Source: an uncultured Eubacteriales bacterium
GTDB taxonomy: Bacteria; Bacillota; Clostridia; Oscillospirales; Acutalibacteraceae
Direction of reading: 5' to 3'
DNA: 10,036 nucleotides
Assembly (NCBI GenBank): GCA_902462035.1
Contig: CABQAC010000051.1
Coordinates: 1-10,036, forward strand
The position numbers and the translations under genes were made by a program. Position 1 is the first letter of the stretch, and every line of letters starts with the position of its first letter. Below the pieces are notes generated by a model, which worked only from the letters and a program-made list of their open reading frames with translations, had not been told where the DNA came from and ran no database searches. Of the stretch, positions 1 to 4,936 are shown in pieces.

Positions 1-326
1 GGGCGGTGGTCAACGACGGGCTGCTCGATTTTGTCCTGATCCGCAAACCTAAAAGCAAGATGCAGCTGCCGGCGCTTTTGGGGGAATATAAAGCGGGCGT
101 TTTTATGGATTCTCCGCGTTTTCGCGACCTGCTGGTGTTTTTCCGCGGCAAGAAAATCGAAATTCAATCATTGGATAAAGAGGCGGCCGCCAACTGCGAC
201 GGAGAATGCCGTTATGCGCGCGAGGCGGGATACGAGGTGCTGCCCAGCGCCGTCCGCTTTTTGGTGCCGGCCGGCTGTGCGGCTCCCGCTTTGGACCAAA
301 GCGTTCTTCAAGCCGTTCAATTGTAA
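1..326 (+). CDS. Diacylglycerol/lipid kinase family protein, C-terminal part (5' end outside window)
   Basis: An open frame enters from the left edge (first full codon at 3) and ends at TAA 324-326. The visible stretch of about 107 residues begins AVVNDGLLDFVLIRK, which resembles the 'DDGLLDV' segment of the YegS/BmrU/DgkB diacylglycerol kinase family. It continues with a C-terminal beta-rich part containing NCDGE, like the 'DGE' motif that these enzymes carry near the C-terminus. Members phosphorylate diacylglycerol or related lipids with ATP at the inner face of the membrane. The nucleotide-binding N-terminal domain lies outside the window, so substrate and full length cannot be judged. The GTG at 6 is an internal codon, not a start. 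No strong terminator separates it from groES, only a weak AT-rich imperfect hairpin around 342-363. The assignment rests on two short motifs and is moderately sure. Confidence 0.72.
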   Translation, partial: AVVNDGLLDFVLIRKPKSKMQLPALLGEYKAGVFMDSPRFRDLLVFFRGKKIEIQSLDKEAAANCDGECRYAREAGYEVLPSAVRFLVPAGCAAPALDQSVLQAVQL

Positions 327-363
327 AAAAATTATGAAATCCTGATTTTATCGGAAAATGGGC

Positions 364-392
364 TTGATTTTTTAAAAGGAAGTCGCTAAAAT
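364..392 (+). promoter_or_regulatory. Sigma-A-type promoter of groESL
   Basis: A -35 box TTGATT at 364-369 and a -10 box TAAAAT at 387-392 are separated by exactly 17 bases. The predicted transcription start is near 399, inside the left CIRCE half-site. HrcA bound at CIRCE would therefore sit over the start and the end of the -10 region. The -10 box is also the outermost part of the left arm of the extended palindrome described separately. Confidence 0.82.
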
Positions 393-435
393 AGGGTTTA
401 GCACTCAGGGGTCAAGAGTGCTAAACCCTATTTTA
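387..435. repeat. Extended inverted repeat around CIRCE (20-bp perfect arms)
   Basis: Bases 387-406 and 416-435 are perfect reverse complements of each other over 20 positions, with the 9-base spacer 407-415 between them. Only the inner 9 bp of each arm is CIRCE. The outer 11 bp (beginning TAAAATAGGGT on the left) adds the -10 box to the symmetry. The symmetry stops abruptly at 386/436 (C opposite C). In RNA started near 399 only about 8 bp of the stem could form. In read-through RNA from the lipid kinase gene the whole 20-bp stem could form, ending in UUUUA. Confidence 0.93.
398..424 (+). promoter_or_regulatory. CIRCE operator (HrcA binding site)
   Basis: TTAGCACTC at 398-406, nine spacer bases 407-415, then GAGTGCTAA at 416-424. 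This is a perfect match to the CIRCE consensus (9-9-9 inverted repeat), the operator of the heat-shock repressor HrcA in front of groESL and dnaK operons. It overlaps the predicted transcription start and lies 36 bases before the groES start codon. HrcA itself is not encoded in the window. The inverted repeat extends well past the consensus; see the separate repeat entry. Confidence 0.97.
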
Positions 436-460
436 CTATCAATACTGGGAGGTAACGATA

Positions 461-745
461 ATGACCATTAAACCGTTGCTAGACAGAGTCGTCATCAAAA
501 TGACCGAGGCGGAGGAGACCACCAAAAGCGGGATCATCCTGACCGGTTCGGCCAAGGAAAAACCCCAGATCGCAGAAGTGATCGCTGTGGGTCCCGGCGG
601 CGTGGTAGACGGCAAGGAAGTCGTCATGTACGTCAAGGTTGGGGACAAGGTCATCACCAGCAAGTACTCCGGCACGGAGGTCAAGTTTGACGGCGAGGAA
701 TATACCATCGTCCGCCAGAACGACATTCTCGCAGTTGTAGAATAA
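461..745 (+). CDS. groES: Co-chaperonin GroES (Cpn10)
   Basis: This 94-residue protein forms the heptameric lid of the GroEL folding chamber in the cytoplasm. Canonical features are visible: the N-terminal strand IKPLLDRVVIK (3-13), the mobile loop at about 16-33 with the GroEL-contacting hydrophobic tripeptide IIL at 25-27, the VGPGG turn segment (38-45), the KVGDKVITSKYSGTEV segment, and the C-terminal DILAVVE. Length is normal for the family. The start is fixed by GGGAGG at 447-452, eight bases before ATG 461. It is the first gene of the HrcA/CIRCE-controlled operon, 39 bases ahead of groEL. Nothing is unusual in the coding sequence. Confidence 0.98.
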   Translation: MTIKPLLDRVVIKMTEAEETTKSGIILTGSAKEKPQIAEVIAVGPGGVVDGKEVVMYVKVGDKVITSKYSGTEVKFDGEEYTIVRQNDILAVVE

Positions 746-784
746 AGCATCGAAATATAGGAAGATTTAGGAGGCAGAACAACT

Positions 785-2410
785 ATGGCGAAAAAGATTA
801 TTTATGGCGAGGAAGCGCGCAAAGCGCTCCAGTCCGGCATCAACCAGCTGGCCGATACCGTTAAAATTACCCTGGGGCCCAAAGGCCGCAATGTGGTGCT
901 GGATAAAAAATTCGGCTCTCCGTTGATCACCAATGACGGTGTGACCATCGCCAAGGAGATCGAACTGGAGGATTCTTTTGAAAACATGGGCGCGCAGCTG
1001 GTAAAAGAAGTTGCCACCAAAACGAACGATGCCGCCGGTGACGGCACCACCACCGCCACCCTGCTGGCCCAGGCTCTCATCCGCGAGGGGATGAAGAATG
1101 CGACCGCGGGCGCCAATCCCATGATTATCAAAAAGGGCATCGAGGACGCCGTAAAGGTTTCTGTTGACGAAATCGTCAAAAATTCTAAAAAGGTCACTTG
1201 TTCCGAGGATATCGCCCGTGTGGCTACCGTTTCCGCTGGGGACGAGGTTATCGGCAGCCTGATCGCGGAAGCGATGGAAAAGGTTACCGCCGACGGGGTT
1301 ATTACCGTCGAGGAATCCAAGACCGCCGAGACTTACTCCGAGGTCGTGGAAGGCATGCAGTTCGACCGCGGGTACATTACGCCCTATATGGTCACCGATA
1401 CCGACAAAATGGAAGCGGTGATCGACGACGCCTACCTGCTGATTACAGACAAGAAGATCTCTAATATTCAGGAAATTCTGCCCCTGCTTGAGCAGATTCT
1501 CCAATCGGGTAAAAAACTTGTTATCATTGCCGAAGACGTGGAGGGCGAAGCGCTGTCGACCCTGATTGTAAACAAGCTGCGCGGCACCTTTAACTGCGTC
1601 GCGGTCAAGGCCCCCGGCTTTGGCGACCGGCGCAAGGAAATGCTGCAGGATATCGCCATTCTCACCGGCGGCCAGGTGATTTCCGAAGAACTCGGCTTCG
1701 AGCTGAAGGAAACCACCATGGATCAGCTGGGCCGTGCCCGCCAGGTCAAGGTGGACAAAGAGAACACCATTATTGTGGACGGTGCCGGCGATTCCGACGC
1801 CATCAAGGCCCGTGTTGCCAACATCAAGGCTCAGATCGAAACCACGACGTCTGATTTCGACCGCGAAAAGCTCCAGGAGCGTTTGGCGAAGCTGTCCGGC
1901 GGTGTGGCTGTAATCAAGGTTGGCGCTGCGACCGAGGTAGAAATGAAGGATAAGAAGCTCCGCATTGAGGACGCCCTTTCGGCGACCAAGGCCGCGGTGG
2001 AAGAGGGCATTGTCGCTGGCGGCGGCGTAGCGCTGATCAACGCGATTCCTTCTGTGGAAGCAATGCTGCCCCAGTACGAGGGCGACGAGAAAACGGGCGT
2101 TCAGATCGTACTCAAAGCGTTGGAAGAACCCGTCCGTCAGATCGCCATCAATGCCGGAGTGGAAGGTTCCGTTATTGTCGACAGTATCAAAAAGTCCGGC
2201 AAAGTGGGCTTTGGCTACAATGTGCTGTCCGGCGATTATGTGGATATGATTTCCGCGGGCATTGTGGATCCTACCAAGGTTACCCGTTCCGCGCTGCAGA
2301 ACGCGGCATCCGTGGCGGCTATGGTACTGACCACCGAATCCCTGGTGACCGATATCAAGGAGCCCGCGCCTGCCGCTGCCCCGGCTGGCGGCATGGATGG
2401 TATGTATTAA
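785..2410 (+). CDS. groEL: Chaperonin GroEL (Cpn60)
   Basis: This 541-residue subunit forms the double-ring ATP-dependent chaperonin in the cytoplasm. The sequence is typical throughout: N-terminal MAKKIIYGEEAR, the LGPKGRNVVLD nucleotide-binding segment (30-40), the phosphate-binding GDGTTTAT (from residue 85), and an apical domain with the APGFGDRRKEML segment. The RIEDAL segment carries the catalytic aspartate at residue 396 (D398 in E. coli), followed by the VAGGGVAL segment and the short Gly/Met-rich C-terminal tail ending GGMDGMY. AGGAGG at 769-774 lies ten bases before ATG 785. It is co-transcribed with groES and followed directly by an intrinsic terminator. The tail is shorter than the repeated GGM tail of E. 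coli, as in many Firmicutes. No truncation or missing active residue is seen. Confidence 0.99.
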   Translation: MAKKIIYGEEARKALQSGINQLADTVKITLGPKGRNVVLDKKFGSPLITNDGVTIAKEIELEDSFENMGAQLVKEVATKTNDAAGDGTTTATLLAQALIREGMKNATAGANPMIIKKGIEDAVKVSVDEIVKNSKKVTCSEDIARVATVSAGDEVIGSLIAEAMEKVTADGVITVEESKTAETYSEVVEGMQFDRGYITPYMVTDTDKMEAVIDDAYLLITDKKISNIQEILPLLEQILQSGKKLVIIAEDVEGEALSTLIVNKLRGTFNCVAVKAPGFGDRRKEMLQDIAILTGGQVISEELGFELKETTMDQLGRARQVKVDKENTIIVDGAGDSDAIKARVANIKAQIETTTSDFDREKLQERLAKLSGGVAVIKVGAATEVEMKDKKLRIEDALSATKAAVEEGIVAGGGVALINAIPSVEAMLPQYEGDEKTGVQIVLKALEEPVRQIAINAGVEGSVIVDSIKKSGKVGFGYNVLSGDYVDMISAGIVDPTKVTRSALQNAASVAAMVLTTESLVTDIKEPAPAAAPAGGMDGMY

Positions 2411-2441
2411 TTGCCAAAATCCTAAATCCCTTTATTTTTAT

Positions 2442-2480
2442 AAAAAACCGAAGCACCGCCGGCGGTGCTTCGGTTTTTTT
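2442..2480 (+). terminator. Intrinsic terminator of groESL
   Basis: Bases 2442-2460 and 2461-2479 are perfect reverse complements over 19 bp (core CCGAAGCACCGCC / GGCGGTGCTTCGG). The RNA forms a very stable stem with a small central CCGG loop, followed by a run of seven T (2474-2480) and then five more after one C. The A-run on the left arm makes it potentially bidirectional, but there is no opposing gene. It isolates groESL from the nfeD promoter just downstream. Confidence 0.95.
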
Positions 2481-2505
2481 CTTTTTCCGGCAATTTCCGC
2501 ACATA

Positions 2506-2534
2506 TTGTGTTTCTTATGTCAATATGCTATAAT
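2506..2534 (+). promoter_or_regulatory. Extended -10 promoter of the nfeD-SPFH operon
   Basis: A perfect -10 TATAAT at 2529-2534 is preceded by TGC (2526-2528), an extended -10 motif. A weak -35 TTGTGT lies at 2506-2511 with a 17-base spacer. The predicted start is near 2541, giving a very short leader of about 19 bases before ATG 2560. The strong extended -10 can offset the poor -35 box. Confidence 0.78.
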
Positions 2535-2545
2535 ATTGATAAATT

Positions 2546-2554
2546 GGAGGTGAT
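2546..2554 (+). promoter_or_regulatory. Unusually long Shine-Dalgarno of the nfeD gene
   Basis: GGAGGTGAT is fully complementary to the anti-Shine-Dalgarno at the 3' end of 16S rRNA. It ends five bases before ATG 2560, fixes that start and predicts strong initiation. Confidence 0.85.
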
Positions 2555-2559
2555 ATAGT

Positions 2560-3015
2560 ATGGAGCAAGCATTACCGTTTGTTTGGCTGGGTTTGGTGGT
2601 TCTTTGCGCCGTGTTGGAGGGCGTAACCGCGCAGCTGGTTTCTATTTGGTTTGTCGTCGGTGGAATCGCGGCCCTGGTTTCCAGCCTGTTCCATGTGAAT
2701 CCGTTTATACAGATCGCTATCTTCCTGTTTGTCACGGCGATCACCATCGTGGCCACGCGTCCTATGGTGCGGCGCCTGCTTAACACCAAAAAAGTCCGAA
2801 CCAATGCGGACCGCTATGTGGGAATGGAAGGCGTGGTCACAACCGATATCGACAACGAAGCGGGCGTTGGAATGGTACGCGTTGCCGGTAACCTATGGTC
2901 TGCGCGTTCGGAGGACAACGCGCCCGTCACCGCGGGCACGCAGGTGCGAATTTCCCGAATCGAAGGCGTAAAACTTATTGTTCTGCCGGTTAAAATTCCG
3001 CAGGCCATCCGATAG
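2560..3015 (+). CDS. NfeD-family membrane protein (short NfeD1b-type)
   Basis: A 151-residue membrane protein. Three hydrophobic segments are visible at about 6-24, 27-45 and 48-67, followed by a basic cytoplasmic stretch (RPMVRRLLNTKKVR). The C-terminal soluble domain (about 85-145) contains GMVRVAGNLWSARSED, matching the OB-fold signature of NfeD proteins ('G.vrv.G..W.A.s'). The length fits the short form that lacks the ClpP-like protease domain. NfeD proteins are typically encoded beside an SPFH/stomatin or flotillin gene, as here: the SPFH gene starts 36 bases downstream and is probably co-transcribed. The pair is linked in general to membrane microdomain organisation; the specific role here is unknown. 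Family assignment is secure; precise function is not. Confidence 0.88.
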   Translation: MEQALPFVWLGLVVLCAVLEGVTAQLVSIWFVVGGIAALVSSLFHVNPFIQIAIFLFVTAITIVATRPMVRRLLNTKKVRTNADRYVGMEGVVTTDIDNEAGVGMVRVAGNLWSARSEDNAPVTAGTQVRISRIEGVKLIVLPVKIPQAIR

Positions 3016-3051
3016 GGAACGATCTATAAAAATTTTTAGGAGGGATTATCT

Positions 3052-3969
3052 ATGCCGTGGGAAGCTATTATCATCATTGCCCTGGTTGTCGTCGTTATTC
3101 TGTTTATTATCAGCAATATTAAAATTGTGCCTCAAGCCAACGCTTATGTCATCGAGCGGTTGGGCGCCTATTCCACCACTTGGGGAACGGGCCTGCACTG
3201 GAAAATTCCGTTTATCGAGCGAGTGTCAAAAAAAGTTTCGCTCAAAGAGCAGGTCATCGATTTCCCGCCTCAGCCGGTTATCACAAAGGATAACGTAACA
3301 ATGCAGATCGATACGGTGGTATATTTCGAAATTACCGACCCGAAGCTGTTCACCTATGGCGTGGAGCGTCCGGTTTCCGCCATCGAAAACTTGACAGCCA
3401 CCACCCTGCGGAATATTATCGGCGACCTGGAATTGGACCATACCCTGACTTCCCGCGACGTAATCAACTCCAAAATCCGTGTGATTCTGGACGAGGCCAC
3501 CGACGCGTGGGGCATCAAGGTCAACCGTGTGGAACTGAAAAACATCATTCCGCCGCGCGAGATTCAGGAATCCATGGAGAAGCAGATGAAGGCCGAGCGT
3601 GAACGCCGCGAAGCGATCCTGCGGGCCGAAGGTGAAAAACGCAGCGAAATTCTTGTGGCCGAAGGCCATAAGGAAGCCGCGATTTTGCGGGCCGACGCGG
3701 TGAAGGAACAAAAAATCCGCGAGGCCCAGGGCGAGGCGGAGGCGATTATGTCGGTGCAGCGCGCGCTGGCCGACAGCCTGAAGATGCTGAATGAATCCGC
3801 TCCTACCGAAAACGTTATTGCGATTAAGAGCTTGGAAGCGTTTGCGAAAGCGGCGGACGGCAAGGCGACCAAAATTATCATTCCGTCCCAAATTCAGTCC
3901 CTGGCCGGTCTGGCCACATCCCTTCGGGAACTTGTCGTATCCGACCCCGCGGCAGGGACCGAAAAGTAA
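3052..3969 (+). CDS. SPFH/Band 7 domain protein (stomatin/paraslipin-like, QmcA type)
   Basis: A 305-residue protein with one N-terminal membrane anchor (about 4-22). An SPFH/Band 7 domain follows (about 24-190), with the family segments VIERLGAY, GLHWKIPFIERV, VTKDNVTMQIDTVVYFEI-like strands, and TLRNIIGDLELDHTL. A charged alpha-helical coiled coil rich in AERERREAI/RAEGE repeats (about 170-240) precedes a C-terminal LAGLATSL segment. SPFH proteins oligomerise into ring or cage assemblies on membranes and often act with proteases or NfeD partners. AGGAGGG at 3038-3044 lies seven bases before ATG 3052. The gene follows nfeD in one transcription unit. HflC/HflK is a less likely reading because only one SPFH gene is present and the partner is NfeD. 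Confidence 0.93.
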   Translation: MPWEAIIIIALVVVVILFIISNIKIVPQANAYVIERLGAYSTTWGTGLHWKIPFIERVSKKVSLKEQVIDFPPQPVITKDNVTMQIDTVVYFEITDPKLFTYGVERPVSAIENLTATTLRNIIGDLELDHTLTSRDVINSKIRVILDEATDAWGIKVNRVELKNIIPPREIQESMEKQMKAERERREAILRAEGEKRSEILVAEGHKEAAILRADAVKEQKIREAQGEAEAIMSVQRALADSLKMLNESAPTENVIAIKSLEAFAKAADGKATKIIIPSQIQSLAGLATSLRELVVSDPAAGTEK

Positions 3970-4033
3970 ATCTGTACAAAATCCGGTTCGCGTCAAGGGA
4001 AGTTCGCCGCAACTCGACAAAATCTTGGCGGAA

Positions 4034-4069
4034 GGGCGGAATAACTTGCAAACCCGCCCAAAATCTTTT
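4034..4069 (+). terminator. Possible weak terminator of the SPFH gene
   Basis: GGGCGG (4034-4039) can pair with CCGCCC (4054-4059) across a 14-base loop, followed by AAAATCTTTT. The stem is only 6 bp and the T-tract is broken, so termination would be weak. The loop contains the -35 box of the next promoter, so the two elements overlap. Confidence 0.3.
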
Positions 4070-4074
4070 ACAAT
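4046..4074 (+). promoter_or_regulatory. Sigma-A-type promoter upstream of the 25-codon ORF
   Basis: -35 TTGCAA (4046-4051), a 17-base spacer, and -10 TACAAT (4069-4074). Both boxes match well (4/6 and 5/6). The predicted start is near 4081, giving a 25-base leader before ATG 4106. It is the only convincing promoter found between the SPFH gene and purE, so it may also drive the pur operon by read-through. Confidence 0.72.
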
Positions 4075-4105
4075 AAAGACAAGCAAAAAAGGGGAGGATG
4101 ACAAG

Positions 4106-4183
4106 ATGTTTTTGTTTGCGAATGCGACAGAACAGGCTGCATCCTTCTGGGGGCATATTATGCCGGCGCTTGGAAACAGCTAG
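4106..4183 (+). CDS. Small ORF, 25 codons, unknown function
   Basis: ATG 4106 to TAG 4181-4183 encodes 25 residues beginning MFLFANATEQAASFWGH and ending in ALGNS. It is preceded by GGGGAGG (4091-4097), eight bases before the ATG, one of the strongest ribosome binding sites in the window. It has its own promoter 32 bases upstream and an intrinsic terminator starting 8 bases after the stop. The result is a compact unit of about 140 bases. The peptide is mostly hydrophobic and aromatic with a single acidic residue and no basic one, and no signal peptide is evident. It is either a real small protein or a leader peptide of the pur operon. I do not recognise the family. Codons are not enriched for one amino acid, which argues against classical amino-acid attenuation. 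Confidence 0.55.
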   Translation: MFLFANATEQAASFWGHIMPALGNS

Positions 4184-4190
4184 CGTTTTG

Positions 4191-4225
4191 CAGGCTGCGG
4201 TGGATCTCCGCAGCCTGTTTTCTTT
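4191..4225 (+). terminator. Intrinsic terminator after the 25-codon ORF
   Basis: CAGGCTGCGG (4191-4200) pairs perfectly with CCGCAGCCTG (4208-4217) over 10 bp with a 7-base loop, followed by TTTTCTTT. It lies eight bases after the small ORF stop. It either ends that unit or acts as the first of two attenuators ahead of purE. Confidence 0.87.
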
Positions 4226-4254
4226 GTAACGTTATGGTACCGTAACAAAGAAAA
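4218..4254 (+). repeat. Inverted repeat/hairpin using the U-tract of the first terminator
   Basis: TTTTCTTTGT (4218-4227) is the perfect reverse complement of ACAAAGAAAA (4245-4254), with 17 bases between. The intervening sequence contains GTTATGGTACCGTAAC (4231-4246), itself nearly palindromic (one U-G wobble in RNA). The left arm is also the T-tract of the preceding terminator. The segment TTCTTTGT recurs at 4278-4285 in the loop of the next terminator, so ACAAAGAA (4245-4252) has two possible partners. Confidence 0.65.
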
Positions 4255-4268
4255 TGCAGTCACAAGTT

Positions 4269-4302
4269 AAGCACCAATTCTTTGTTGGTGCTTCTTCTTT
4301 TT
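4269..4302 (+). terminator. Second intrinsic terminator/attenuator candidate, 104 bases before purE
   Basis: AAGCACCAA (4269-4277) pairs with TTGGTGCTT (4285-4293) over 9 bp with a 7-base loop TTCTTTG, followed by CTTCTTTTT. No gene lies between it and the previous terminator, so it has no transcript of its own to end unless one starts in this leader. This suggests conditional termination of the pur operon transcript. Confidence 0.75.
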
Positions 4303-4312
4303 CTGGTGCGTC

Positions 4313-4326
4313 CCCGCGGCCGCGGG
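4313..4326. repeat. 14-bp perfect GC palindrome
   Basis: CCCGCGGCCGCGGG is a perfect palindrome between the second terminator and purE. Its role is unknown: a protein-binding site or a short RNA hairpin are both possible. No T-tract follows. Confidence 0.6.
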
Positions 4327-4390
4327 CAGTAAAGAAGCGTGTGGTCTGTTGCCTTGGATGAAAATGGACGCATCGTCCCGAACGATAGGA

Positions 4391-4399
4391 AAGGATGGT
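4391..4399 (+). promoter_or_regulatory. Ribosome binding site that decides the purE start
   Basis: AAGGATGGT contains the SD core AAGGA (4391-4395), 11 bases before ATG 4407. The ATG at 4395 overlaps this SD core and has only AGGA (4387-4390) four bases upstream, so 4407 is preferred. It yields MSERKKVAVIMGSDSD, which fits PurE N-termini. Confidence 0.6.
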
Positions 4400-4406
4400 C
4401 ATCAAA

Positions 4407-4913
4407 ATGTCGGAAAGAAAAAAAGTAGCGGTAATTATGGGGAGCGACAGTGATTTCCCGACAGTTTCGGCAGCGGTCAAAACGTTAAAGAAATTCGGCG
4501 TCCCGGCGGAGGTCCGCGTCATGTCCGCCCACCGTACCCCCGAAGCGGCGGCCAGTTTCTCCAGCGGCGCGGCATCCAATGGGTTTGGCGTCATCATCGC
4601 CGCGGCGGGGAAAGCGGCTCATTTGGCGGGCGTTTTAGCGGCCCATACAACGCTGCCTGTTATCGGCATTCCGGTCAAATCCTCTACACTGGACGGGCTT
4701 GACGCTTTGCTTGCCACGGTGCAGATGCCAAAAGGCATTCCGGTGGCCACGGTTGCTATCGACGGCGCGGACAACGCCGCTTTGTTGGCGGTTCAGATGC
4801 TTGCTATCAGCGACACGGCTCTGGCGGAAAAACTTGCAGCTATGAAAAAAGAGATGGCGGACGAAGTGGCCGCGAAGGACCAGGCGCTGCAAGAAAAAGT
4901 TCGGGAACTGTAA
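4407..4913 (+). CDS. purE: N5-carboxyaminoimidazole ribonucleotide mutase PurE (class I)
   Basis: A 168-residue cytoplasmic enzyme that converts N5-CAIR to CAIR in purine synthesis. The class I signature is complete: MGSDSD (11-16) for phosphate binding, SAHRTP (40-45) with the catalytic histidine H42, the AAGKAAHLAG loop (66-75), and PVIGIPV (84-90). A final helical tail is rich in Ala, Lys and Glu. Length is normal for the family. Class I PurE normally uses N5-CAIR made by PurK, but purK is not in this window and must be elsewhere or missing. It is the first gene of the pur operon, 23 bases before purF. An alternative start at 4395 would add four residues. Confidence 0.96.
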   Translation: MSERKKVAVIMGSDSDFPTVSAAVKTLKKFGVPAEVRVMSAHRTPEAAASFSSGAASNGFGVIIAAAGKAAHLAGVLAAHTTLPVIGIPVKSSTLDGLDALLATVQMPKGIPVATVAIDGADNAALLAVQMLAISDTALAEKLAAMKKEMADEVAAKDQALQEKVREL

Positions 4914-4936
4914 TTCGACGGTAAGGAGTTGTTACC

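Larger units (their letters stand above)
3970..4394 (+). other. Gene-poor 425-base stretch: leader region ahead of the pur operon
   Basis: No conventional gene is seen. In order it holds a GC stem-loop with a poor T-tract (4034-4069), a promoter (4046-4074), a 25-codon ORF (4106-4183), a terminator (4191-4222), a hairpin (4218-4254), a second terminator (4269-4302) and a 14-bp GC palindrome (4313-4326). A small hairpin GGACG-CAT-CGTCC (4366-4378) follows just before purE. No match to a purine, ZTP (pfl) or THF riboswitch consensus could be recognised by eye. No convincing promoter was found between 4223 and purE. Confidence 0.6.

Noticed and set aside
430..458. Mirror-image promoter on the minus strand within the CIRCE palindrome
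   Set aside because: The symmetry creates a -10-like TAAAAT on the minus strand, but the matching -35 position reads TCGTTA (3/6) and there is no minus-strand gene.
767..1504. Long minus-strand ORF (245 codons) opposite groEL
   Set aside because: It is a shadow of the strongly biased groEL codons. It has no ribosome binding site or recognisable domain, and groEL is certain on the + strand.
2978..3298. Plus-strand ORF of 106 codons overlapping the nfeD/SPFH junction
   Set aside because: Out-of-frame reading of nfeD and SPFH coding sequence, with no SD and no domain.
3226..4104. Minus-strand ORF of 292 codons opposite the SPFH gene
   Set aside because: It mirrors the SPFH coding frame, with no promoter, SD or domain; the + strand protein is a clear family member.
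4231..4248. Purine riboswitch-like words (TATGG and CCGTAA) in the purE leader
   Set aside because: The remaining conserved parts of a purine aptamer (J2/3, the P3 stem, the GACTA-like J3/1 segment) are absent, and the words are explained by a near-palindrome.
4378..4386. PurBox-like CCGAAC just before purE
   Set aside because: The paired inverted box expected 16-17 bases away for PurR is missing, and the site is within 30 bases of the start codon with no promoter nearby.
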